A stretch of 29,578 bases of DNA from assembly GCA_963521545.1 (NCBI GenBank), contig CAUQVP010000010.1:1-29578 (forward strand), given 5' to 3'. Shown here piece by piece: positions 8,461 to 16,297 of the stretch (positions are counted from its first letter, which is position 1; each line of letters starts with the position of its first letter). Made by a program: the position numbers and the translations under genes. Source of the stretch: JABCPE02 sp963521545. Lineage in GTDB: Bacteria > Bacteroidota > Bacteroidia > Flavobacteriales > Weeksellaceae. Below the pieces are notes generated by a model, which saw only the letters and a program-made list of their open reading frames with translations, had not been told where the DNA came from and made no database searches.

Positions 8461-8544
8461 TTATTTCATTCTGCTTTTATGCACACAGCTCGTGTTTCGT
8501 TCTTGAAACCAATCTCCCAAGTTATCCAAAAACCTCTTTACCAT
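8461..8544 (-). other. 27-codon open frame overlapping the upstream stop (possible gene remnant)
   Basis: An ATG overlaps the stop of the 187-residue gene (ATGGTAA) and opens 27 codons that end RMK-stop. The peptide contains LGDWFQERNTSC. The start-stop overlap is the form used for coupled translation, yet the peptide is short and I do not recognise it. It could equally be the tail of a decayed gene. Confidence 0.2.
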
Positions 8545-9101
8545 TTTATTAGAAAGCTTTTAAATTGGTATTCTGTATCTTTTTCTTTTCTAAACATTAT
8601 CTCTATATAATCCTCTTTCCTATTAAGTTTTTCTAATATTTCTGGAAAATCTTTTTTGAATTGGTAATAATCTGTAAGTTGCAGAGTATCCTTAAATTTC
8701 TCTCCTAATTTTATATTTCTATCATACTTATTTAAAATTTCTTGAGCTTTTTTATGAGGTATATTCAGAGACTCATGAACTAAATAATATTCTCCTGAAG
8801 AAATACCATTTTTTGCAGGTTTAATAGGGCGTTCATACAATGTTTTGTAATCTTTATTTAAAATGATAAAATCTGATAAAAAAGCTTTCTTTTCATTGTT
8901 TTCTATAAAATTAAATGTTATAAAAGAATAAGATTCCATATTCTCCACTTTAAATTTTATTGGAACACTAATCTTTACAGAGTCCTGATATTTCGGATTA
9001 TATGTTATATAAACAGGTTTATCTGAATTTATTTGATGAAAATGAAACTCTTTACAACTCACCAACAAAACTGAAATAATAATAATTCTTATATAAATCA
9101 T
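8538..9101 (-). CDS. lipoprotein of unknown function, 187 residues
   Basis: A short signal peptide with lipobox LVSC (Cys16) precedes a mature domain with beta-rich character: HFHQINSDKPVYITYNPKY, then VKISVPIKFKVENM, then a charged helical C-terminal third (about 110-187). I do not recognise the family. It sits in the run of accessory lipoproteins and is preceded by 74 bases without a clear promoter. The start chosen is the first ATG, which gives a compact lipoprotein signal. Confidence 0.6.
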   Translation of the reverse strand: MIYIRIIIISVLLVSCKEFHFHQINSDKPVYITYNPKYQDSVKISVPIKFKVENMESYSFITFNFIENNEKKAFLSDFIILNKDYKTLYERPIKPAKNGISSGEYYLVHESLNIPHKKAQEILNKYDRNIKLGEKFKDTLQLTDYYQFKKDFPEILEKLNRKEDYIEIMFRKEKDTEYQFKSFLIKW

Positions 9102-9175
9102 ATCTTAATAATTAAAAAATATTGTTTCAATTAATATAATGTCATCATTTACAATGTGATACATTGACGCTTGTT

Positions 9176-9958
9176 TTAGCGTTTTGGCTCTCCTATTTTA
9201 GAAAGATAGTCCATTGTTTTTTGAGGATTGGAATAATCATCAGGCGTTGATAATATTTTCTCAATAATATCCTTGATATTAGGATAAACCTCTTTTTTTA
9301 TTTTTTCTTTGTCAAGAAAACGCTCCATATCAGCGAAAATATATTCTCTCAGCTCGTATTTAGAGGTTTCGGGATGGTATGTAAATATCAAATCATGAAA
9401 ACCACTGCCGTCAGAAAAATCAAAATTGCTTAGTACATATTTTGTCAGTTCCTTATCCTTATTATACCCAAATTCTATTACTAAATCATTTAATAAATTG
9501 GGATTTTTGGTTTTCAATAGATTATAAGACCCTTTATCTCCGTAAAAAATATAATTATTATAATGGAATAAATCCGCTTGGTTTATGAGGTATTCATTAT
9601 CCACATCAGAATCTTCATACAGGATATAATTCTCCGATTTCAAAGCGATATACGGAAACTTGGAATTGTTAAGAGCAATAATGCTATTGGCATATTGGCT
9701 GATATTTATACCGTATACTTCCAGAATTTTTTGGGTATATTCTTCATTGGACGGGAATCTGAAATCCATATCGAACAAACTTCTTTTTCCATAATCCATA
9801 AGGTCTGTTGATAAAGAATCATAATTAACTTTTAATCCATCTCCCTCTTCCAAAATGTTATAAGGTGCTTGTTTCGTGCTTGCCGAACTTTTATTGTTTT
9901 TTTCATTACATGAAAAAAATATAATGTTAGCTATTAATATTATTAAAAAATATCTCAT
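9176..9958 (-). CDS. lipoprotein of unknown function, shares a motif with the next gene
   Basis: The open frame reaches 10042, but its first 28 codons overlap the end of the upstream gene. ATG at 9958 gives a proper lipoprotein signal (MRYFLIILIANIIFFSC, Cys17), so I use that start (260 residues). The mature domain contains LVIEFGYNKDKELTKYVLSNF, which resembles LVKTFGYVEDKELLDFVLKRN in the 395-residue neighbour. Both proteins also have a preceding PSN-x-x-(Y/F)-(T/S) helix and similar spacing. They are likely diverged duplicates or share a C-terminal domain. No function is known to me. Confidence 0.6.
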   Translation of the reverse strand: MRYFLIILIANIIFFSCNEKNNKSSASTKQAPYNILEEGDGLKVNYDSLSTDLMDYGKRSLFDMDFRFPSNEEYTQKILEVYGINISQYANSIIALNNSKFPYIALKSENYILYEDSDVDNEYLINQADLFHYNNYIFYGDKGSYNLLKTKNPNLLNDLVIEFGYNKDKELTKYVLSNFDFSDGSGFHDLIFTYHPETSKYELREYIFADMERFLDKEKIKKEVYPNIKDIIEKILSTPDDYSNPQKTMDYLSKIGEPKR

Positions 9959-9992
9959 TCTATGATAATTGTTTTTTATGTAAAATATTCTT

Positions 9993-11180
9993 TTAAAGCT
10001 CTTCCATTCCTGGTCGCCACCTACCGCCTGTTTTGGTTTCATCCCATACTCTTTTCAGGTCTGGATTGTTATAAAAATTTTTCTTTTCAATTTCTTCTCT
10101 ATATTTCTCAGTTAGGTTTAAAATTGGGAAAAAATTATAATAAGAATTTTCATCTGTTTTGCTCATATGATAGGCTGTCTCGCATAATATCTTGGTAAGT
10201 TCTGGGAAATCTATTTCGGATTCGCCCTTTTCTTCCCTTTTTATTAAAGTATACATCAATTCTTGGATTCGAAATGAAAAAGCAGACAATTCCTTCTTTT
10301 TCCAGCCTTTTACCACTGCGAAAACTTCTGTATTTAAACGATTTTTTCCTCCACAAGGACAATTAATCATTATCTTTTCTAACTCTGCCAAATCTTTGTA
10401 ATTTCTCTTCAACACAAAGTCCAAAAGTTCCTTATCCTCCACATAACCAAAGGTTTTCACCAAACTCTCCAAAAACCAAGTATCATTAGACCTAAGCCAT
10501 ACAAAACTCGCCCTGTCATCATTGAATAAATAATTGTTTCGATTGACTAAAATTTGAATATTATTTTGGCGTCGTTCTTTCAAATCCGAAACATCTTTCC
10601 ATTTATAAATTTTAACTTCATCGCCATCTTCTATATATTTTTCCATTGATTTTTTCTCAAATTCTGCAAGTTTAGGATATGCATTTTTATAATCTATCAG
10701 CTCTGGAATGGCATAAAGTTCGGTTAAAAAATTGCTGTTTTTAATGATGTAGTACGAATACGGCGTCACATCTACAGACTTATCATTTCTATAGTATTTT
10801 ACCTCTTTATCACATTTTTCATTAAAGTTGAGATACAAGTATTTTGATGATAAATTAAAATCTATTTTCCTTTTAAAAATCATCTGCACCTTTTCAGAAA
10901 ACGCCTTGTTTGAAGGCGGAATGTATCCTTTTGATAAGATAATTTTCTCCGCCACTAGGATGACCACCTCCATATCCTCCTTAGAATATGTATAAGTTTC
11001 GGTATCTAATGAATTTAAAATTTCGCCTGATATTCCCTTTTCCAACTGTTGTCTCAGAACATGTTCTACATTGCTGCTGTGCGCTTCTGTAAGATTGTTT
11101 TTCACAATATTTTCTTCTTTCTTCTGTGAACATCCATGATAAACACTCAAAACAGAAACTATCAGTAATATTTTTCTCAT
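9993..11180 (-). CDS. probable exported (lipo)protein of unknown function, 395 residues
   Basis: The N terminus is signal-like (residues 2-16) with a Cys at 17 in YHGCSQKK; the -1 Gly fits a lipobox but the -3/-2 residues are poor. Mature sequence is mostly helical. It holds the FGYVEDKEL segment shared with the next gene and a cysteine cluster NCPCGG (about 278-283) that could bind metal. The C-terminal third looks like a helical bundle (LMYTLIKREEKGESEIDFPELTKIL). It ends with WRPGMEEL. The gene is followed after 34 bases by its partial paralogue. I do not recognise the family. Confidence 0.6.
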   Translation of the reverse strand: MRKILLIVSVLSVYHGCSQKKEENIVKNNLTEAHSSNVEHVLRQQLEKGISGEILNSLDTETYTYSKEDMEVVILVAEKIILSKGYIPPSNKAFSEKVQMIFKRKIDFNLSSKYLYLNFNEKCDKEVKYYRNDKSVDVTPYSYYIIKNSNFLTELYAIPELIDYKNAYPKLAEFEKKSMEKYIEDGDEVKIYKWKDVSDLKERRQNNIQILVNRNNYLFNDDRASFVWLRSNDTWFLESLVKTFGYVEDKELLDFVLKRNYKDLAELEKIMINCPCGGKNRLNTEVFAVVKGWKKKELSAFSFRIQELMYTLIKREEKGESEIDFPELTKILCETAYHMSKTDENSYYNFFPILNLTEKYREEIEKKNFYNNPDLKRVWDETKTGGRWRPGMEEL

Positions 11181-11246
11181 CTTCTATATTTTTAATCAAA
11201 TTTAGGGAATTTTATTTCTTTTCAAACATTGTAAATCATTAAAGTA

Positions 11247-12020
11247 TCATATCTCAAAGTTTAAGTTACTCTTATATACTCTTGTGCTCTCCACTTCTAA
11301 TGGCTCGTCATTAAGAAAAACTTCTATCTTATTATCCTTGTTAATATGAAAGCGGATATCGTTTTTAGTTTTGCCTTTCTCTTTGAGTATCTTGTCCATT
11401 TTATCCCATTTGAAAAATACACGCCCTTCATACTGCGCATCTCCCACTCTCCAAAAAAACTGTATTTCTTTTGGAACTGCCCGCTCTCTGTTTTCTGGCG
11501 ATAGTATCCAAGGACGAAGCATAGTATCTTTTTCCCCATTATAATACCAAGCTCTATATTTAACCATAAAAGCAGTGTTATCTTCTGCGGATAAAACAGG
11601 TCTCCAGTTGTAGCGGGTACGGTAGTCATCCCATTCCTTAGGAGAAGCATTAGGGATATTCCATTTTCTGCGGACTTCATCTCTTTTCACTCCCCAATCA
11701 GCAAAAAGTTTTTCCTCTAATTCTTTATCATCCTTTATTATTTGGGCTTGATAACGGCCGACTTCCACAGCTGTAATCCCATACCATAGCCATACTACCA
11801 CCATACCTTTAGGGGCAAATCCAAAAACTAAATCACTAAAACCATCATAGGGATTATTGTAACTGTCAAAACTCAAATTTTTATTTGTGACAATATATTC
11901 TTGTAAAGAAGACGGAGAAACACTTACATAATTCATAGCATAGGCTCTCCTTACCATTTCTTTCATCTTCTCTACTGGGAAATCTACATCCAAATGATAA
12001 AAAGTATCCTCATAATTAGC
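11247..12020 (-). pseudogene. DUF2931-like protein, 5' end missing
   Basis: The open sequence encodes about 258 residues matching what I know of DUF2931-type proteins of flavobacteria: FYHLDVDFPVEKMKEM near the start, FGFAPKGMVVVWLWYG, GRYQAQ, WNIPNASPKEWDDYR and a C-terminal beta-rich part. Such proteins normally begin with a lipoprotein signal and about 100 more residues. Here the coding sequence runs without a signal into the hsdS cassette at 12020; the ATG at 12029 belongs to antisense hsdS sequence. The break point is exactly the first base of the 17-bp hsdS repeat. The missing 5' part is not found elsewhere in the window. Family name moderately sure; truncation well supported. Confidence 0.6.
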
Positions 12021-12036
12021 ATAATACACACTATGA
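12020..12036 (+). repeat. 17-bp inverted repeat, copy 1 (probable hsdS recombination site)
   Basis: CATAATACACACTATGA here is repeated exactly in the opposite orientation at 13932-13948. In both copies it encodes HNTHYE in the same frame, just before a target-recognition domain. Similarity continues for about 25 bases beyond the exact match. Confidence 0.8.
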
Positions 12037-12526
12037 AGAGGAATTGCCTTTTGATATTCCTAAGAATTAGGTGTGGTGTAGATTGGGAGAGCTTTGTGAT
12101 ATATATCAACCAAAAACAATAACAACAAAAGAAATAACTAAATCTGGGAAATATAAAGTTTTTGGAGCGAATGGGGTGATAGGATATTATGATAAATATA
12201 ATCATGATTTTGAAGAGGTGGCTGTTACTTGTAGAGGTGCAACTTGTGGGACTGTAAATATGACTGAAGCTAAATCTTGGATTACAGGTAATGCAATGGT
12301 TATTACACCTTTAAATTCTTATCTTTCTAAAAAATACCTATTTTATTATTTAAAAAACTCTAATATGGAAGATATAATTACAGGTTCAGCTCAGCCACAA
12401 ATTACAAAAACTAAAATAGAAAAACTATTATTCATAACCCCTCCACTTGCTGAGCAAGAAAGAATTGTTGAAAAAATAGAAGAAATATTCTCAGCATTAG
12501 AGTTTATTGAGGAAAGTTTAATTTAA
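12020..12526 (+). pseudogene. hsdS: silent type I restriction hsdS cassette (target-recognition domain 2)
   Basis: The only coding sequence on the plus strand. From 12020 the frame reads HNTHYEEELPFDIPKN, a TAG at 12068-12070, then VWCRLGELCDIYQPKT and a full target-recognition domain (GANGVIGYYD, GNAMVITP, GSAQPQITKTKIE). It ends with the conserved helix PPLAEQERIVEKIEEIF. It has no start codon of its own and begins at the 17-bp repeat, as expected of a silent cassette that is expressed only after recombination into hsdS. The TAG replaces the Trp usual in the FDIPxNW motif, so moving it into the active gene would truncate the S subunit. Confidence 0.8.
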
Positions 12527-12530
12527 CAAT

Positions 12531-12570
12531 AAATGGTTAATTATCATATTTACCTGATAATTAACCATTT
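12531..12570. terminator. bidirectional hairpin terminator between hsdS cassette and recombinase
   Basis: A perfect 16-bp inverted repeat (12531-12546 with 12555-12570, core TGGTTAATTATCA) around an 8-base loop lies between the convergent ends of the plus-strand cassette and the minus-strand recombinase. A T-rich run follows on the plus side. Confidence 0.8.
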
Positions 12571-12574
12571 GTTT

Positions 12575-13378
12575 TTACCAAGTCACAATTTTATCAACAA
12601 TTTGCTGCTGTTCAGTAGCAGTTCGGCGAAGATAAATTCGAGTAGTTTCTATGCTTTCGTGCCCCATAAGGTCAGCAAGAAAGGCAATATCATTGAACTT
12701 TTCTAAGAAATTCTTAGCAAAACGATGCCGAAACGAATGAGGATAAACCATCTTGGGATTTAGTTCGTATTTTTCTGCAAAATATTTCAGTTGCCCTGCT
12801 ATGCCTCGTGTAGTGATTTTATTTCCAAATTTATTCAGGAAAATATACCCTGAAAAAATTTCTCTTTCTTTCAGCCACTTTTGAGCTTCGTTTCTAAGTT
12901 TTTTCGGAATATAAAGCCTTCTGATTTTGCCCCCTTTTGTGTATAAATCTAAATATCCTAAGGCAATATGTTCAGCTTTGATTTGTGTAAGTTCGCTCAC
13001 CCTTGCTCCTGTAGCACCGAGGAACCACACCACAAAATATTAGTCTTGATAATTATCCTTTTTGAGTTGTTCTTTCAGAAAAAGATAATCGGCATTGCTG
13101 ATGACATTTTCTAAGAAATTTTTCTGCTGAACCTTTACAAATTTCATTTTCAGTCGGTCTTTCTTCTGAAATTCTAAAAATTTGTTGATGGCTTGCAAAC
13201 GAAGATTCACCGTTTGAGGCTTGAAATGCTCCATCAGATACCCTTTGTACGCCTGTAAATTTTCTTTATTCAGCGTTTGATAATTCCTTTGGAAATATTC
13301 TACTGTCCAAAGGTACGAACTCACCGTGTTGGGCGACAGTTCTTGCTTTGCCAAAAAGGCTGAGAATTGCTTTTCCAT
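12575..13378 (-). pseudogene. tyrosine recombinase of the hsdS module, interrupted by an in-frame TAA
   Basis: The gene encodes a XerC/D-like integrase of about 267 codons. The N-terminal SAM-like DNA-binding domain (13378-13043; LSPNTVSSYLWTVEYF) and the catalytic domain (13033 on) are in the same frame, separated by TAA at 13040-13042 and two codons. All catalytic residues are present: Arg in GARVSEL, Lys in TKGGKIRR, His-x-x-Arg in HSFRH, His in MGHESIETTR and Tyr in RIYLR. Such recombinases invert hsdS segments in Bacteroidota and Firmicutes. A GTG at 13033 could restart translation of the catalytic part. Without restart, readthrough or a base-call error it is inactive. Confidence 0.85.
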
Positions 13379-13426
13379 ACTTCTATTATATTAAAATGAA
13401 TAGAAAACATAAACAATTATCAGTTA

Positions 13427-13455
13427 CAAAATTAATGGCAGATTATCAATCACAA
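13427..13455 (-). promoter_or_regulatory. Bacteroidota-type promoter of the recombinase
   Basis: TTG (13453-13455), an 18-base spacer and TAATTTTG (13427-13434) on the minus strand match the -33/-7 consensus. The -33 element overlaps the last codon and stop of hsdS, so the recombinase has its own start of transcription, about 40 bases before its ATG. Confidence 0.65.
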
Positions 13456-14705
13456 AATATTTTCTTCTAATTCCTCCAAAACAGCATAAATATGCTCAAT
13501 TTTCTCTACAATTCGGTGCTGTTCTGCAAGTGGTGGGAGGAAAATTAGCAAATCATTAAATAATTTTTTATTCAAATGTGGAATTGCTGAACCTGTTTTG
13601 GATTCTTTAAAAAGTTTTTGTTCCTTTTTCAAAATATAGAAAATATATTTCTTCAGATATATTTAAAATTTTTAGAATACTTCCTTGATAGCCATCTTGT
13701 TGAGCCTTGAAAATTTCACCTGAATTTTCTCCATCAACCAAAATAAGATGGGTGTTTTTAGGAATATATTTTCCTGATTCTTTAATCTCTCCTTCTATCT
13801 TTCCTCTCAAAAACTTTACATCTAAATAAGGTAACTCCACTCCTTGCTTTTTTTCGCCATCCAATAATTGACAAATATTTTCCATTCGGGTTAAAGCCCA
13901 GTTTTCAGGAATATCAAAGGGGAGTTCCTCCTCATAGTGTGTATTATGTTCTGTGGTTTTGCCTTTGGATTTTGAAGATTTTTGTTCTTTTTTAATGCGT
14001 TCCAACAATGCTGAAGCTGGTTCATCATCTGGGTTTTGTGGCACAAGTTCCCCGCGAACAACCATTTCCAAAACTTTGGATTTAACTTGTTTGATGTAAC
14101 TTTGAAGGTCGGTTTTATTAGTTTCTAAATCATCAACCAAGGCTAATAATTCTTCTATTTTCTCTACAACTCGGTGTTGTTCCGAAAGTGGAGGGAGGGG
14201 GAAGAGAATGTTAATTAGTTTTTCTTTTGAAATATTAGGTTGTGCTCCACCTTCTGCTTTTTCCTGTATATTTTGTTTTTGAGATAGCAAATAGAAAAAT
14301 AAAATCGATTATTTATCCCTGAAAATGGAATACAAGCACAACAAGCCTGATTAGTTGTTGCTTCAATATTTAATAGTCCCAATTTTCCTATGGTTGCCCA
14401 TATATTGCTATCAGAACACTTCCAATTGGATTTAATCTAAGAGTGTTCTCTTCTATTGCTAATTCTGTAATAAATTCTGAAGTTTCATTAATAAAATTAT
14501 CATTTAAATCTCCTGTTTTTAACCAAGGGATTATTCCTTTTTGATAATATTTTATTTCCTTTCGACTTGGAGTAGAACCCGCTGACCAATTCCCTATTTC
14601 CCCCAATCTACACCACTCCCAGTTTTCGGGGATTTCAAAAGGAATTTCATCGGTGATGTCTTTAGAAGAGCCATCAGCGAAATGCTCGGTGTACTTCTGA
14701 TAAGG
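13450..14705 (-). pseudogene. hsdS: type I restriction specificity subunit hsdS, 5'-truncated and frameshifted
   Basis: HsdS chooses the DNA target of type I restriction-modification complexes. Remains in order: YQKYTEHFADGSSKD and EIPFEIPENWEWCRLGEI (about 14705-14600); TRD1 (SAGSTPSRKEIKYY, to 14388); a change of frame near 14395, where TIGKLGLLNIEATTNQACC continues; a second near 14295; the central conserved helices PPLSEQHRVVEKIEELLALV (about 14200-14130) and the linker GELVPQNPDDEPASAL; TRD2 from 13948; a third change of frame near 13640; and the last helix PPLAEQHRIVEKIEHIYAVL. The N terminus is missing (TAATAA in frame upstream) and there is no hsdM or hsdR. TRD2 begins at the 17-bp repeat shared with the silent cassette. 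Confidence 0.85.
13932..13948 (-). repeat. 17-bp inverted repeat, copy 2
   Basis: Exact reverse complement of 12020-12036, at the junction of the central conserved region and TRD2 of hsdS. Inversion between the copies would exchange the two second recognition domains and keep the reading frame. Confidence 0.8.
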
Positions 14706-14754
14706 GGATATATAGTTTGTTAATTATTATAAATAATTTGAATGTAAACTGCAT

Positions 14755-14791
14755 AAAAAAAGGACTTTACAATGATTGTAAGTCCTTTTTT
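14755..14791 (-). terminator. terminator of tRNA-Ser
   Basis: GGACTTACAA pairs with TTGTAAAGTCC (one bulged base) with A-rich and T-rich flanks. It lies 47 bases after the tRNA 3' end on the same strand. Confidence 0.8.
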
Positions 14792-14837
14792 AGTTTCTTG
14801 TTTCTGTAAGATATTATAAATCAATACCTTACCTATG

Positions 14838-14924
14838 CAGAAAGGAAGGGATTCGAACCCTCGATACGGTTACCCGTATACCACCTTTCCAGGGTGGCCT
14901 CTTCAACCACTCGAGCACCTTTCT
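14838..14924 (-). tRNA. tRNA-Ser (anticodon GGA)
   Basis: All arms can be drawn: acceptor AGAAAGG with CCTTTCT, discriminator G at 14838, D arm CTCG..., anticodon stem CCACC/GGTGG with loop CTGGAAA (anticodon GGA at 14888-14890), a long variable arm (TACGG/CCGTA) typical of serine tRNAs, and T arm with TTCGAAT. It is 87 bases and CCA is not encoded. It reads UCC and UCU. Its 3' end faces the hsdS module. Confidence 0.96.
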
Positions 14925-14934
14925 ATTAATTTTG

Positions 14935-14963
14935 CAAATGTATAAAATAATTTTTAATTACAA
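14935..14963 (-). promoter_or_regulatory. promoter of tRNA-Ser
   Basis: TTG (14961-14963), an 18-base spacer and TACATTTG (14935-14942) on the minus strand match the Bacteroidota consensus. The -7 box is 10 bases before the tRNA 5' end. The -33 element is inside the last codons of ansA. Confidence 0.75.
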
Positions 14964-15973
14964 GACATCTCCCCTCTCAAATTTTTAGAAAACTGCTGGG
15001 AAAAACTTCCTGCATATTTAGGATTGTCTATCAGATGCATCGCCTTTGTCAAAGCACTTTCTATAGTAATATCTCCACCGCTGATGGCATTTATTTTAGA
15101 AAAAACATTGCTGTTTTCATACTTTCCTAAACTCACGCCACCCGATGGACACTGGCTTATGACCACGATATCTATATTTTTATTGCGTATTTTCTGCAAA
15201 ATTTCCAGTGTTTTGGCATCTCCGAAAATCGTTCCTGAACCGAAAACTTGGATAATCAAAACCTTTACAGCATCTATTTTTAGTAAATATTCCAAATCCA
15301 TCCCTGGGAAAATCCTGCACAAATGCACGCTGGTACTCAGGTGATAATCCACAGAAAACTTTTCATCCTGCTGAGAGCGGAAGAGATAACTTTCTTTAAT
15401 GTTCAAAAACACGCCTGATTTACCTAAAATAGGATAATTAGGACTTTGGAAGGCATCAAAGTTTTCCGAACTATACTTTATACTTCTATTTCCGCGCAGG
15501 AGCTGATGCTCAAAATACAAAGCCACTTCCTGAATAACTGCCTCATTTTCTTTATACAAACTCGCGTAATAAAGGCTCGTCAGCAGGTTTTCTTTGGCAT
15601 CTGTACGCAGGTCGCCTATTGGCAACTGAGATCCTGTCAAAATCACTGGTTTACGCAGTCCTTTCAGCATAAAACTCAGCGCCGAAGAGGTGTAAGCCAT
15701 CGTATCTGTGCCGTGCAGAATAAGAAATCCATCGTATTTTTCATAATTCACCTCTATCACTTCCGCTATCACCCTCCATTTTTCAGGGCCGATGTCCGAG
15801 CTGTCTAGTGGCGGTGAAAACGAATGAATGTAAGTATCGCAGTCGAGCAGCTTGATTTCGGGTAATTTGTCAAAAATCAAATCAAAATCAAAGGGCTTGA
15901 GACTTCCCGTATTGTAGTCTTTTTCCATCCCAATGGTGCCGCCTGTGTAGATAATCAGAACTTTTCTTTTCAT
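14954..15973 (-). CDS. ansA: type I L-asparaginase
   Basis: The enzyme hydrolyses L-asparagine to aspartate and ammonia. Motifs of the asparaginase/glutaminase family are in place: TGGTIG (10-15) with the nucleophilic Thr13, HGTDTM (87-92) with the second Thr and the Asp, GSQLP (114-118), and Lys127 in TDAKEN. The 339 residues and absence of a signal peptide fit the cytoplasmic type I enzyme of Bacteroidota. It follows the small unknown gene by 9 bases and probably shares its transcript with the ankyrin gene upstream. Core metabolism gene; its upstream partners look accessory. Confidence 0.94.
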   Translation of the reverse strand: MKRKVLIIYTGGTIGMEKDYNTGSLKPFDFDLIFDKLPEIKLLDCDTYIHSFSPPLDSSDIGPEKWRVIAEVIEVNYEKYDGFLILHGTDTMAYTSSALSFMLKGLRKPVILTGSQLPIGDLRTDAKENLLTSLYYASLYKENEAVIQEVALYFEHQLLRGNRSIKYSSENFDAFQSPNYPILGKSGVFLNIKESYLFRSQQDEKFSVDYHLSTSVHLCRIFPGMDLEYLLKIDAVKVLIIQVFGSGTIFGDAKTLEILQKIRNKNIDIVVISQCPSGGVSLGKYENSNVFSKINAISGGDITIESALTKAMHLIDNPKYAGSFSQQFSKNLRGEMSCN

Positions 15974-15982
15974 GGGCTAAAT

Positions 15983-16297
15983 TTAGTCAAAAATAACGGA
16001 ATTTAAATTCAAAACAAACTCCTCCAAATTCTTTTTCCATATTTTAGGATTATTTTTAGAAAAATATAGCGATACAGAGGGTTTTTCGGACAAGAAACAA
16101 GCATAGCTCTTTTCCATTGGTAAAACTTTCAAATCATCCATTCCTTCAAAACCCAAAGTAAGCGATTTATTCGGTTCATGGAGCTGATTGATAACCCAAT
16201 ATCCCGATATATCCAGCTCATTTCCTTCCAGTTCCTCTGAAACTTCCCAATTATGCTCGTTCAGTTTCTTTCTTAAATCTTCTATATGGTTGTTCAT
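15983..16297 (-). CDS. small acidic protein of unknown function, coupled to the ankyrin gene
   Basis: The 104 residues show a mixed alpha/beta pattern (helix 1-15, then strands ISGYWVINQL, SLTLGFEGM, SYACFLS, SVSLYFS, and a final helix). There is no signal peptide. The size and fold resemble small immunity-type proteins but I recognise no family. Its ATG overlaps the TAA of the ankyrin gene (TAATG), so the two are probably translated in a coupled way and may act together. Confidence 0.6.
   Translation of the reverse strand: MNNHIEDLRKKLNEHNWEVSEELEGNELDISGYWVINQLHEPNKSLTLGFEGMDDLKVLPMEKSYACFLSEKPSVSLYFSKNNPKIWKKNLEEFVLNLNSVIFD

Noticed and set aside
9959..10042. N-terminal extension of the 260-residue lipoprotein
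   Set aside because: The extra 28 codons overlap the neighbour's end and would bury the lipoprotein signal; ATG at 9958 is the better start.
12021..12029. ATG at 12029 as a real start of the DUF2931-like gene
   Set aside because: These bases belong to the hsdS repeat on the opposite strand; the true 5' end is missing.
12531..12570. 16-bp perfect inverted repeat as an insertion-sequence end or recombination site
   Set aside because: It lies between convergent genes with an 8-base loop and T-rich flank, which is best explained as a two-way terminator; no transposase is present.
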